DNA of 64,000 nucleotides from Lyngbya sp. CCAP 1446/10 (GTDB lineage Bacteria; Cyanobacteriota; Cyanobacteriia; Cyanobacteriales; Microcoleaceae): NCBI RefSeq assembly GCF_026130175.1, contig NZ_JAIGNI010000003.1:124001-188000 (forward strand), read 5' to 3'. The notes under the pieces are model-generated. The model did no database searches and had not been told where the DNA came from. It worked only from the letters and a program-made list of their open reading frames with translations. This document shows positions 27,601-37,800 of the stretch, one piece after another (position 1 is the stretch's first letter; every line of letters begins with the position of its first letter). The translations under genes were made by a program, and so were the position numbers.

Positions 27601-28788
27601 GGCATAAATAATGTTTCCGCCTGCGTCAAAAATTGGTGTGGCGCGCACCTCAAGAGGAATAATTTCCCCATTTCGATGCAGTTCTAAATCGTCAACGAGC
27701 ACCGTTTCGGCCCGCAGCGCTCGGAAGGCGGGCAGTTCTTCTGTTGGATACGGCTGATTTTGGCGGTAGATTTGATAAACTTCTACCATTTCTTGTAAAG
27801 TCGCTTCGGGGATATTTTCTACGCCGAGCAAACGCTTGGCAGTTTGGTTTAAGTAGATGACTTTACCCGATGTATCGTGGATAGATATCCCTGCGGGTAC
27901 GGCTTCGATAAATTGCTTGAGTTGGCTCTCACTCTGCGCTAAAGCTTCAGTTAAAGATTTTTGTTCTGCAAAAGCCTTTTGCAGTTGCGCTGCCATTAGA
28001 TTGAAGGAATTGGTGAGTTCTCCGACTTCATCGCAGCGTCTAATTTCTAAAGGTTGATCCCATTCGCCTTTTGCTACATTTTTGGCGGCGGTATTCAAGC
28101 GCAAAATGGGTTTTGTTACCCAACGGGAAGTCAAAAATCCGATCGCACTCCCGATCGCCAGCGTACCCGCGCACAACCACAATGTATTGCGCGTATTCGC
28201 TTGAATGGGAGCCATGAAATCCGACTCTGGCACCACCACCACAATCAACCAATCCAAGCCACGGGCATCTCGATAGGGAGTGACGCGGAGAAATTGCGGA
28301 GATCCCTCGATCGTCAAAGTCAATTGCTGGGCTGTTTGTAGGGTGCCCAAATTGCCAAATTTGTTGGCGAGTTGCTGAGCAATATATCGGGTGCGGACAT
28401 CCTGGCTGTTGATGCGCCGCAATGGCATCGGTTGCTGTTTTCCTTGCTTGACAAAAGGCGTTTCTAGGGTGGATGTGGCAACCAAATTGCCCGATCGATC
28501 CATGATGAAAGTTTGTCCAGATTTAGAGAAGTGCAGCCGATCGAGAAAAGTGCTAATTTTGGACGGCCCAGAATCATTGGTGAGGCGATCGGCAATTCGC
28601 TCTCCTACTTGCTGCATTAGCTGCTGCGCTACCTCCTCGACGGCTTTTTGACCACTTTTAAAAGAAAGAAAGCCTACGACGCCGACGGCGCTGACTGTTA
28701 GCAAAACAAACGGAACAATCAAAACTGTTCGCAGGGGAAGCTTGCGGAAAAGTTTTGCTGCTGGGCGGTTGAGGGGATTAATGGGCAT
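24664..28788 (-). CDS. Membrane hybrid histidine kinase (Cache-HAMP-PAS-GAF-HisKA-HATPase-REC)
   Basis: Domains in order for 1374 residues: a first membrane helix at about 20-45; an extracytoplasmic Cache-like sensor to about 200 (SKSGQTFIMDRSGNLVATS, TPYRDARGLDWLIVVVVPE); a second helix at 205-225; HAMP to about 275; a PAS at 285-410; two further PAS/PAC units to about 700; a GAF at about 715-885; HisKA with H921 (MSHELRTPLNSILGF); an ATPase domain with GTGLGLAISQEF; and a receiver with D1219 (FMDMWMPMMDGHE). The GAF resembles phytochrome/cyanobacteriochrome types (GIQLWGLLASYQNSGPRTW) and has Cys824 where a bilin would attach, followed by Tyr rather than His. The C-terminal 100 residues form an extra helical region after the receiver. 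The gene follows the 1847-residue kinase by 52 bp. Confidence 0.92.
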   Translation of the reverse strand: MPINPLNRPAAKLFRKLPLRTVLIVPFVLLTVSAVGVVGFLSFKSGQKAVEEVAQQLMQQVGERIADRLTNDSGPSKISTFLDRLHFSKSGQTFIMDRSGNLVATSTLETPFVKQGKQQPMPLRRINSQDVRTRYIAQQLANKFGNLGTLQTAQQLTLTIEGSPQFLRVTPYRDARGLDWLIVVVVPESDFMAPIQANTRNTLWLCAGTLAIGSAIGFLTSRWVTKPILRLNTAAKNVAKGEWDQPLEIRRCDEVGELTNSFNLMAAQLQKAFAEQKSLTEALAQSESQLKQFIEAVPAGISIHDTSGKVIYLNQTAKRLLGVENIPEATLQEMVEVYQIYRQNQPYPTEELPAFRALRAETVLVDDLELHRNGEIIPLEVRATPIFDAGGNIIYAVNAFADISGRKQSEKILTNYNRTLETEVGTTALARANELLQDEIADRQLLEEKFYSSTEQILKIFESIADIILILEPTEKTIQIIPTKGIFQDNYHTSQIDSIIQQFFQDESEEIYFDRVREALATQQTINFDYSLQINNQEVWFAAKISPLSDRSAVWVARDISDRQLAEARLLEAQKIAHIGSWEYDIAQATSTWSQELYRMFELDPTQKPLATPELVERFHPEDRSPYLTMLEERRIHKKSFELDLRLIRRDGSLTYMEVRGKPVFDQTGQLIRWFGTVLDISAHKQAEAALRESAQREQAIGRSIDRIRQSLDIDTIFQTTTSELRETLKCDRVAIYRFNPDWSGEFVAESMAEGWTSLIQKQSNDSDWSNNLVEDSNCTVKTLQTYREPVRDTYLQRNQGGMYNRGVAYRMIEDIYTAGFTPCYLKLLEQFQAKSYIISPILCGIQLWGLLASYQNSGPRTWREAEINIALQISTQLGVALQQAQLLEATQQQAVQLQQTAWAAESANLAKSTFLANMSHELRTPLNSILGFSQLMQRSTNLSREQQENLQIINRSGEHLLTLINQILDLAKIEAGRITLNPTNFKLSRLLNEVEEMFQLQAREQQLELIFSYSSDTPQYVKTDEIKLRQVLINLLSNAIKFTKEGGIAVKVSWVMEPENQQLPINYKLHFEIKDTGCGMASDELDQLFQAFVQTKTGETSQQGTGLGLAISQEFVKLMGGMITVRSQVGRGTTFAFDLPVSAVEAADIQLVQPPRRIIALEPNQQRYRILIVDDREDNRKLLIKILAAFDFELKEASNGVEAIEIWSSFEPHLIFMDMWMPMMDGHEATQRIKGTIKGQATAIIAVSAASAEEARTVTASDDCDDFIHKPFREAEIFTTLHKHLGVRYIYDEPENVPEPTPIEAPTSETIAALPAGWLADLEKATIECDLELILNQIELIRDRNHSLASALAALANEFQFNQILALIRPETK

Positions 28789-28840
28789 AGCGGTAAAGGA
28801 ATTGCCCTAGTGGAGGCTGATTGTTATGAGTTTTTTACCC

Positions 28841-31800
28841 CTACCTTGGCACATTTAACTGAGCTAAGACGGCGGCGAATCGAGCAGGATCGATCGGCTT
28901 TGCTAAGTGTTCGTTGTAACCAGCGGCGATCGCTCGATCGCGGTCTTGTTGGCTAGCATAAGCTGTTAGCGCCACAGCCGGCAAGCGCTTGATTTTGTCA
29001 GATTCGGACGATCGCACTTTGCGGATCAGCGAGTAGCCATCCTCAATCGGCATCCCGATATCGCTGACTAAAATATCTGGCGGCGACTGCTGTAAAATGT
29101 TGATCGCCTCAGCAGCCGAAGCAGCAGCAGTCGCAGTCGCCCCCAACTGTTCCAGCGCCACCACCAAAAACTCGCGGTTGTCGGGTTCGTCATCAACTAC
29201 CAACACCTTTAAACCAGCCAAAATACCCGGAGGAATTTGAGCGGCTTTGCTGTCCTCTCTCAACTGTGGCTGCTTACTGCGACGCTGTTTCAGGGGCAGC
29301 ATTACCGTGAATGTCGCACCCTTGTCTTTACCCGGACTTTCGGCGCGTACAGTGCCGCCGTGGAGTTCCACCAAGTGCCGGACGATCGCCAATCCCAGCC
29401 CCAAACCGCTGTCAGCCCGAGTAATCGAGCCATCTGCTTGTCGGAAGCGATCGAATACGTAGGGCAGAAACTCAGCAGAAATGCCCTTGCCGGTATCGCT
29501 AACAGTAATTTGCACGTAATTAGGTGATGAGGAATTAGCCACAGCTACCGCAGACAAGCGCACTGCTACAGTTCCGCCAGAAGGCGTAAACTTGACGGCG
29601 TTAGTCAGCAAATTCGAGACTACCTGCTGCAACCTCTGGGCATCGCCCCACATCAAACTGACTGCGGGGTCAAATTCCGAGGAAACAGTCACAGACTTAG
29701 CCTGGGCTGTGAAAATGACTGAATTCAGAGCAACTTCGATCGTCTTTCTGATCATGAACCAGCCGGGTTTCAGAGCCAGCTTGCCTTGAATAATCCGGGA
29801 AACATCGAGCAAATCTTCCACTAGCTGCGCCTGCACCCGTGACTGACGCTCGATCGCTTCGAGGGCGCTCTTTAAAGTTGCTGGGGTGTACCCGCCTCTG
29901 CGAAGTATCTGGGCCCAGCCCAGAATCGCATTTAAAGGCGTCCGCAGTTCGTGGGAAAGAGTGGCGAGAAACTCGTCTTTCTGGCGGTTGATGGCTTCTG
30001 CTTCGGCCCGCGCGGCTTGTTCGCGATCGAGCAACTGAGCGAGTTCTGCCTCTACTTGCTTGCGATCGCTGATGTCGGCGACGATCGACATACAGTTAAT
30101 GTTACCCTTGCCGTCGCGGACTGGAGTTGCCCACAAACCGATGTCGATCGATCTGCCGTCTTTCCTTTGGCGGTGGGTTTCCACTCCGGCGAGCCCGTGT
30201 CCGGCGCGAATTCTTTTCAACTTCGCCGTGAATTCCTCCCGTTTGTCTGGGGGAATGCTGGGCAAAAATTCACCTACCACCTCTGATTCTGACCAGCCAA
30301 AAATCCTCTCGGCGGCTGGGTTCCACATTTTCACAATCCCGTCGTCGGCACTGAAAACGCTAATTGCTAGGGGACAAGCCTGAATCAAAGCTTCCAAAGT
30401 TTGATTGATTTGCGATCGCGCTTCCTCTGCTTGTTTGCGATCGCTGATATCGACGTTCACCCCGATCATCCGCAGAGGTAAACCGCGATCGTCCTGAAAC
30501 ACCTTAGCCCTGCAAGCAATCCAGCCCACGCTGTTGTCGGGCCGGCAGATGCGGAACTCAATGTTTAATTCCTCCCCGGAAGCTGCGGTTGCCTGCACCT
30601 GCTGTTGGGTGAAAGTGCGATCGTCTGGATGCACCATTGCCAGCAAATTTTGATAGCTGCTGTCGAAACCGCCGATCGGCAGCCCGTACAATGCCTCTAA
30701 CTCCGGCGTACAAGCGAGTTCGCCCGTTTGGACGTTCCATTCAAAAGTTCCGATTTTGCCTGCTTGCTGAGCGATTTGCAGCCGTTGTTGATTGTTTTTG
30801 AGTTCTGCTTCCACCCGCGAGATTTCGGTCAAGTCGATGTAGAAGGCGACGATCGTCTCTGGTTCGCCCTTGTCGGGGCACAAAGTCGTCGCGCCCATCA
30901 AAATCGGGACGCGGCTGCCATCTTTGCGGATGTACTCTTTCTTAAAAGGAGTTGCAACTCCCTTAGCCCGGAGTTCTTGCGCCGCCCTGGCGTCGAGGTG
31001 CAGGTATTCGGGGGGGGTCATCCTGTCCCACCGCATGATACCGGAGAGCACGTCTGAGCGGGTGTAGCCGACCATTTTTAGCAGGGAGTCGTTGGCGTAG
31101 GCGATGCGGCCGGTCAAATCGCCGATCGCGACTCCGAAAATATTGGACTCAAACAGTCGCCGGAATATGGCTTCGCTTTGCTGCACCAACCGTTTTGCTT
31201 GATTGCGATCAGTAATTTCGGCAACCACAGTGCTGACTCCCAACAGCGTTCCCGATTCATCGATCACGGGGTAAAAGCTGACTTGCCAATCCCGGACAAC
31301 TCCCGGCTGTTGAAGGGTTGCAGCCTTCATTTCCAAGTCGAGCACGGGGGTTTGCGTTGCCAGCACTTGCAGGTAAATCGGCTCTACCATATCGGCAAGT
31401 TCTGGTATCGCTTCTCTGACGGTGTGCCCGATGTGATCTGCGATCGATCTGCCGTTGATCTGAGCGAGGCATTCGTTCATGCGGATGTAGCGCAAATTGG
31501 TATCGACAAAGGAGAGCCCAACTGGTGTGGTGTTGTAAACTAAGTCGAGTTCTGCTAGTTGGTTGCGAATGCGAATTTCGTTTTCTCGGAGTTGGTTTTG
31601 GGCTTGTTTGCGATCGGTGATATCGAGTACAAAGAACGATCCTTTGTCTGTGAATCCTTGCAAGTTTCCGGCGCCGGCTAAAATTGGAAAGCGTGTGCCG
31701 TCTTTGCGGATGAATTCTTTTTCATAGGGCGCGCAACTTCCTGATGCTGCGATTTGGGCGAGGGCGCTGCGATCGAGTTCTGCGTATTCCGGCGGCGTGA

Positions 31801-34384
31801 TATCGACCCAGCGAATCTGTCCAGAAACTAAGTCTTTCCTAGTATATCCAATCATTTCCAGCAGCGCGTCGTTAGCTTCCGTAATTTCGCCGTCCACATC
31901 CCAGAAACCGATACCGATCATATTAGATTCAACCACGCTGCGGAACCGCGTTTCGCTTTTCCGCAAAGCTAATTCTGTTTGTTTGGCGGCGGTAATATCT
32001 GCGAGAATTATGCCGGCACCGATGATTTCTCCCCTTTCATTTTTCACTGGGTAATAGTTGGCTAGCCAGTAGCCAAAATCTCCCGCTTTTCCCGGAAGTT
32101 CGTCGCTAACTTCTACATTTAAAATAGGTTGACCGGTTTCTAGAACTTGCTGAATTATCGGTGCAAATTTGGCTGCTGATTCTGGCAACAATTGGCGGAA
32201 ATCTTGACCGAGATGCTCTTCGGCGGACAAACCCTGGAGTTCTGCTAAGACGTGATTGATATGGATGAAGCGCATTTCGCGATCGAGAAAGCAAATCGCT
32301 AGGGGAGATGCTTCTAACAGCGCGTCAATTAAGGCGAAGGATTCCGATGTTTGAGATAGTGCTTGTTGTGCTTCTGTATAAAGTCTGGCGTTGTCTAGGG
32401 CGATCGCCACGCGGTATGCTAAATCTTCTAGCATTGCCATGTCTGCTGCACTGTAGCGGCGGCCAAACTTCGAGGTAAAGCAACTAATCGCACCCATTAC
32501 CCGCCCGCGCGCTTTCAGCGGTACGCAAGCGTGAGATCCGATATTGAGCGATCGCAATCTTTCCATTTCTGCTGCATTGTCGGCTGCTGCTGCTAAAATC
32601 TCTGCATCCACTTCGGCAATTAGCTCGGATTTGCCGCTGCGAATTACCAGCGGATAGCCGTTAACAGCATCGGAGGCGATCTGGCTGCGGATTCTCAAGT
32701 TATTCAGAGTATCAACCGTAGAGGGTTCTACGTGAGCCACAGCGACTTGGCGCACTTTTGAGTCAGTTTCGGTCAAATGAATGCAACACCCGTCTGCGAT
32801 CGAATTAACGGCTAATTCAGCGACATTTTGCAGCACTGTTTCCCCGTCAAACGCCGCAGCCAGCATTTTGCTAACTTCTGCTAAAAATCCCGATCGCCGC
32901 TGTTCAATTTCCGCTTTTTCCCTAGCTGCTTGTTCGATTGTCAACTGCAATCTTTGAGTTTCGGCAAGTTTGAGTTCTGTGATGTCGCGGGCAACAATTA
33001 ACGCCGATTCTGGTACGCCGTCTTTGTCAAATTCTGGAACAACGCGAGATTGATATGTTCTGAGACCGTCGGTTGAGTGCCCCTGAAATTCGATGATTTT
33101 TTCTCTACCTGTTCCTAATACTTGGTGCAGGGTTTCATCCCACATTTGGCAGAGTTCTGGCAGCATTCCTAGGTCTTGATTGGTTTTGCCGAGGAAGAAT
33201 GAAACTGGTTTTCCTTGGCTTCTGGCAACTGCTTGATTGACATAAATATAACGCAGTTCTTTGTCAATGCGGATAATCGCATCTGGCGTATTTTCTAGCA
33301 GCGTTCTCAGTTGCTGTTCGCTGCTTGACAAAGCTGCTTGCGTTTTTTTTCTTTCGGTGACATCTCGCACCGTGCCCACGTGTCCGATGAGTTCGCCACA
33401 GTCGGAGAACATCGGCGCGGAACCAACGTGAATCCAGCGCACAATCCCCTCTGATATTTGCAGGCGATACTCGATCGCATATTCCCCAGCTTCTTGAGTA
33501 TAATCCTGCCATTGGCTCAATACGCGCGATCGGTCTTCCGGGTGAATGCAATTCTCCCAACCTTCTCCTAAAAGTTCTGCCAAACTCAAGCCCAAAATTG
33601 CCTGACAGCGCGGGTTTGCATAGGTGTAGCGCCCCTGGAAATCCGCCATAAAAATCCCCATCGGCGAACAGGAACTTAAACAGCGAAATCGTTCTTCTTG
33701 AGCTTGCAGCGCTTCTTTAGCGACTGTCAGTTCTGCCGTGCGCTGTTTAACACGGTTTTCTAGCTCAGAGTAAGCTAAAGCTAGGGCTAGTTCTGCTGAT
33801 TTGCGATCGGTAATATCAATGCCACTTGTTATCACATATTCTACCACACCCTCGCCATCGACCATCACTGTATTCGACCAAGAAATGAAGCGCTTGCCGC
33901 CATTCTTAGTACGCCAATAGTTTTGATATTCGCTATAAAATTCTGCGGTGTTAAGTTTAGCAAAAACTGTTTGTACTGGCTCTATTTCTTCGGGAATCAA
34001 GAAGAGATCCCAAACATATTTATCCACAACTTCTGCTGCTGAGTAGCCTGTGGTTTTTTCGCAAGCTTGGTTAAAGCGGACAATCCGTCCTTGGCTGTCG
34101 AGAACTACAATTAAGCAAGCCGTCGTGTCAATTACTTTTGAAATAATCTGGCGTTCTATTTCTAGTTCTTGTTCTGCGGACTTTAAGCTAAAATACCAAG
34201 CGCTAACCATTGCAGCGGCAAAAAGTAAAATTGCAGGAGTTGCCTGGAAGGAAAACAGTAACAGACTTGTCAGCAGTAAAGCCGTGGCGGCGCTAAATGT
34301 AGCAATGCTGTAAGATTTAATGGGTAAGGGCAAGACCTGAAACCGACTCATTTTTGTTGACCTGTAGCGATGGCGCGATCGCAC
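28841..34384 (-). CDS. Giant multi-PAS hybrid histidine kinase
   Basis: The 1847-residue protein starts with two membrane helices (residues 20-68). Next come three PAS/PAC modules (about 80-475), a GAF domain (about 500-665), six more PAS/PAC modules (about 680-1440), and HisKA with H1478 (LSHELRTPLNAILGW). An ATPase domain (DTGKGIS, GLGLGLAIVRHLVE) and a C-terminal receiver with D1775 (DILVSDIGMPIEDGY) complete it. PAS motifs such as GRIVRFNQACEKTTGYS and MRFIHINHVLAELQGLS are clear. Nine PAS copies suggest integration of several small-molecule or redox cues, or domain amplification by duplication. It is the first gene of a three-kinase, same-strand cluster, with 52 bp before the next. Confidence 0.92.
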   Translation of the reverse strand: MRSRHRYRSTKMSRFQVLPLPIKSYSIATFSAATALLLTSLLLFSFQATPAILLFAAAMVSAWYFSLKSAEQELEIERQIISKVIDTTACLIVVLDSQGRIVRFNQACEKTTGYSAAEVVDKYVWDLFLIPEEIEPVQTVFAKLNTAEFYSEYQNYWRTKNGGKRFISWSNTVMVDGEGVVEYVITSGIDITDRKSAELALALAYSELENRVKQRTAELTVAKEALQAQEERFRCLSSCSPMGIFMADFQGRYTYANPRCQAILGLSLAELLGEGWENCIHPEDRSRVLSQWQDYTQEAGEYAIEYRLQISEGIVRWIHVGSAPMFSDCGELIGHVGTVRDVTERKKTQAALSSSEQQLRTLLENTPDAIIRIDKELRYIYVNQAVARSQGKPVSFFLGKTNQDLGMLPELCQMWDETLHQVLGTGREKIIEFQGHSTDGLRTYQSRVVPEFDKDGVPESALIVARDITELKLAETQRLQLTIEQAAREKAEIEQRRSGFLAEVSKMLAAAFDGETVLQNVAELAVNSIADGCCIHLTETDSKVRQVAVAHVEPSTVDTLNNLRIRSQIASDAVNGYPLVIRSGKSELIAEVDAEILAAAADNAAEMERLRSLNIGSHACVPLKARGRVMGAISCFTSKFGRRYSAADMAMLEDLAYRVAIALDNARLYTEAQQALSQTSESFALIDALLEASPLAICFLDREMRFIHINHVLAELQGLSAEEHLGQDFRQLLPESAAKFAPIIQQVLETGQPILNVEVSDELPGKAGDFGYWLANYYPVKNERGEIIGAGIILADITAAKQTELALRKSETRFRSVVESNMIGIGFWDVDGEITEANDALLEMIGYTRKDLVSGQIRWVDITPPEYAELDRSALAQIAASGSCAPYEKEFIRKDGTRFPILAGAGNLQGFTDKGSFFVLDITDRKQAQNQLRENEIRIRNQLAELDLVYNTTPVGLSFVDTNLRYIRMNECLAQINGRSIADHIGHTVREAIPELADMVEPIYLQVLATQTPVLDLEMKAATLQQPGVVRDWQVSFYPVIDESGTLLGVSTVVAEITDRNQAKRLVQQSEAIFRRLFESNIFGVAIGDLTGRIAYANDSLLKMVGYTRSDVLSGIMRWDRMTPPEYLHLDARAAQELRAKGVATPFKKEYIRKDGSRVPILMGATTLCPDKGEPETIVAFYIDLTEISRVEAELKNNQQRLQIAQQAGKIGTFEWNVQTGELACTPELEALYGLPIGGFDSSYQNLLAMVHPDDRTFTQQQVQATAASGEELNIEFRICRPDNSVGWIACRAKVFQDDRGLPLRMIGVNVDISDRKQAEEARSQINQTLEALIQACPLAISVFSADDGIVKMWNPAAERIFGWSESEVVGEFLPSIPPDKREEFTAKLKRIRAGHGLAGVETHRQRKDGRSIDIGLWATPVRDGKGNINCMSIVADISDRKQVEAELAQLLDREQAARAEAEAINRQKDEFLATLSHELRTPLNAILGWAQILRRGGYTPATLKSALEAIERQSRVQAQLVEDLLDVSRIIQGKLALKPGWFMIRKTIEVALNSVIFTAQAKSVTVSSEFDPAVSLMWGDAQRLQQVVSNLLTNAVKFTPSGGTVAVRLSAVAVANSSSPNYVQITVSDTGKGISAEFLPYVFDRFRQADGSITRADSGLGLGLAIVRHLVELHGGTVRAESPGKDKGATFTVMLPLKQRRSKQPQLREDSKAAQIPPGILAGLKVLVVDDEPDNREFLVVALEQLGATATAAASAAEAINILQQSPPDILVSDIGMPIEDGYSLIRKVRSSESDKIKRLPAVALTAYASQQDRDRAIAAGYNEHLAKPIDPARFAAVLAQLNVPR

Positions 34385-34494
34385 GAGTTCTGGTACCGAT
34401 GAAACAATATTGTTAAAACTAATTATGTCTTTTTCCTATACATGACCACATTTGTAGGGGTCGTGCCATCTTCCCAGAGACAGATTTGCCGAAG

Positions 34495-34710
34495 TCAGTT
34501 GACAGTTGACAGTTGATAGTTGTCAGTTGTTAGTTGTCAGTTGTTAGTTGTCAGTCAGAGGGAATAAGAAAAATGCTCCCACTCTCCCCATCTCCCACTC
34601 TCCCCATCTCCCCATCTCCCCATCTCCCCCTCTCCCACTCTCCCCCTCTCCCCATCTCCCACTCTCCCCATCTCCCACTCTCCCACTCTCCCACTCTCCC
34701 ACTCTCCCCT
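34495..34710. repeat. Heptamer repeat followed by CTCCC(A/C)(T/C)CTCCC low-complexity tract
   Basis: Positions 34495-34556 are TTGACAG/TTGTCAGTTGTTAG units. Positions 34576-34710 are repeated CTCCCACTCTCC and CCATCTCC units. These fill most of the 422-bp gap between the divergently transcribed giant kinase and the GH2-like gene. The tract is strongly strand-asymmetric (almost no G on the plus strand). ORFs here are artefacts of the repeat. A ribosome site for the downstream gene lies after it. Confidence 0.92.
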
Positions 34711-34806
34711 CTCTCCATTCGTCGAAGCCAAACAATTTATACGCGCAGCAGCTTATGATAAATGAATCGACAAACTGGATAAGTTGATTTCTGGGAGGAA
34801 CTTACC

Positions 34807-37800
34807 GTGAATCACAAGCTGGCAAAAATTATCGGATTATTTTTCGCAGCCGCCATCGTCTTCGGATTCATCGGTTACGCGCTGCAAAATCCCAACTCGG
34901 TCAACAACTCAGTAATGTCGATCGGCTTTCCCAATCTTACCCCAGCTACCGCCAGTGCGATCGACAACAAGCGCGACCAAATCTATCTCAACGGCACCTG
35001 GCAATTTGTCCCCGCCATTGGCAACCCCCAAAGTCCCCCCGCCTCCCCAAGTTGGGGCTCCATCCAAGTACCCGGAGACTGGCAAGAAGAAAAAAGCGAA
35101 TTCATACCCGGAATCATCACTCGCGGCACCGGCAAAGACTGGGAAAATTTCAACAGCAAACAACTATCAAAAGCTTGGTATCAGAAAAATATAGACATCC
35201 CAGGCGACGGTCAAAACCGCCGAATTTTTATCGACTTAGCCAGAGTGAGTACCGATGCAATCATCTTTGTTAACGGCATTAACTGCGGCCAAATCGAATC
35301 GCCTTACGGTACTGTTGAAATTACAAAAGTAGCCAAATCAGGTCAAAATACCATATCTATTTTAGTCGCGGCAGTCTCCGACGAAAAAGACAAAGCCGTG
35401 ATCATGAGTCCCACAGAAATTTATACAACAAAATCCAATTTGCAATCGCGCGGACTCATCGGCGAAGTCAGGATTTTTAGCGTTCCCCAAGGCCCCCTAA
35501 TTAGCGACGTATTCGTCCAAACTTCCACCAGAAAGAAACAAGTTAAATTAGATGTCGAACTCAAAGACATTACCCAAAACGGTCAAGTTCAACTAATCGC
35601 CCAAATGTTCGACGAGAAAGGCAAAGTTGAACAAAAATTTATCGGAACAGCCAGCGTTCAAGCCAAACCAATTCAAACCGTACAAGTCCAGTGGGATTGG
35701 CAAAATCCCCGCCTTTGGGATGCCGGCCAACCCAACCTCTACACCCTGCAATTAGAAGTAACAGGCAGCGGCGTCAAAACGCAATATCACCAACCCTTCG
35801 GATTCCGCGAATTTTGGGTAGAAGGGCGCAAGTTTTTCTTAAATGGCACCGAGTTTCGCCTGCGTCCCACCTTACATTCCGATACTTGGGAAGGCGGCAC
35901 ATTAGAAGTTTCAGATAGTTTAATAGACGCCTATGTAAAAGCCGGTTTCAATATAGCAGAAATCTGGCCTTGGAATCACGACGAACGGGGTAGATGGCAC
36001 TTTCGAGAACTATTTTCCGAACGCGCAGACCTCAAAGGTTTTCCAATTATGGCTCCCGCTTTAGATATTACTCCCATAGCTTGGAGCGAACAGTGGAATA
36101 ACCGCCAAATAATCGATCGCTGGAAAGGGCGAATGGCAGCAGAAATGCGCCGCTACCGCAATCATCCCTCAGTATTAATGTGGGCGACAAGTCCCAATTA
36201 TTTCGGCAGCGGTGACGATCAAAATCCCCGCCGCATCGGCAAGAAAAAAATAGAAGGAACTCTCGGCCCCACAGAAGACCAGCGTATGCGCGCCAAAACC
36301 CCCTTGGGGAACGAGGCTTTTGCTGCTATGAAATTGGTAGACCCAACCAGACCTGTAATGGTACATCAAGGCGGCACTTTTGGCGATGTTTATTCGCTGA
36401 ATTCTTATTTAAATGTGATGCCATTGCAAGAGAGGGAAGAGTGGATTTCCGAATGGAGCAAAACCGGAGAAATGCCCTACATGGTGGTAGAATTTGGCAC
36501 GCCTCTGCACGCGACAATGATGCGAAACCGCCAAGGTTTTGATAAAGTGATTGTTAGCGAGCCTTTGATGACTGAATTTGCAGCAATTTACTTGGGGAAA
36601 GAAGCTTATCAGTTAGAAAATCCCACTTATAAAGGTAAAATTCGCGAGCAATTTGTCAAGGATATGCAGTATAAAAGCTGGCATAACAGCAAGGATTTAG
36701 ATTTTGCACCTGCTTTTCAAAAGTTGCAGCAGTTATTCAGTACAAATACTTGGCGGACTTGGCGGACTTTTGGAATGTCTGGGGGGATGATTCCTTGGCA
36801 GCAAGGACACGGTTGGGAGGTTTCGGATGCTGGCAGAACTAAGGTGGATCTTGGAGCATTTCAATCGGGTCGCCGGGGCGTTTATTTGAAGCAAGTGTCG
36901 AATAATCTGATGCATCATTTGCAGCCCGAAGCTTACAATATTTATCCGGCAGGGGAGGCAATTATGAATAATAACGGCCCGACTTTGGCTTGGATTGCTG
37001 GTGCTAATCAGGCTTTTGCTGCCAAAGATCATAGCTTTTTTGCAGGCGGAAAATTGGCCAAGCAAATAGTATTAATTAACGATACTAGAGCGCAGCAGGA
37101 TTTTGCACTCAATTGGCGAGTTAGGGTCGGGGGAGAAGAGGTAGCAACTGGCGAAAAGAAGGGGAAAATTGAGACAGCAGGCACGCTATTTCTGCCAATA
37201 GATGTGAAATTGCCAAATACAATTTCTAGCAAGGCTGACGGCGAAATTCGCTTGACTGCACGAATTGGCGATCGCCCGCATTCTGATACATTTCCTTTCC
37301 GGGTGTTTGCCAATCAAACCAAAGTCAAGGATGCGCTGACAATCTTCGATCCTGTGGGCAAAACATCGGCAATGTTAAAGCAGTTAGGTTATCAGCTTGT
37401 GCCGTGGAACGGTTCGCAAGTTTCATCGCTACTAATTATCGGTCGGGAAGCATTTTCTAGCGGGCAAAATTTGCCAGGAAATTTAGAAACTTTCGTGCGA
37501 AACGGTGGCAAAGCAATGGTGTTTGCTCAGCGCCGGGAATGGCTAAAAAACATGGGTTTGCGGGTTGCCGAACACGTCAGCCGCCGCGCGTATCCAGTTG
37601 ATAATAACTATGCAGCAATTAGCGGTTTAGACGGTGAAGATTTGCGCGATTGGATGGGAGAAAGCACGCTGCTTGAAGCTTATCCAGATACAACTCAAAC
37701 TGGGTCAAGATTGAGTCCGGCAAATATGCCTTGGTACGGCTGGCATTGGGGAAATCGCGGCGCTGTCAGCAGCGCTTCAATGGAGAAGCCACATCGTAGC

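Noticed and set aside
34534-34787. Open frames rich in Ser/Pro/Leu or Gly/Glu over the CTCCC tract
   Set aside because: These are three-frame translations of a low-complexity repeat on both strands.
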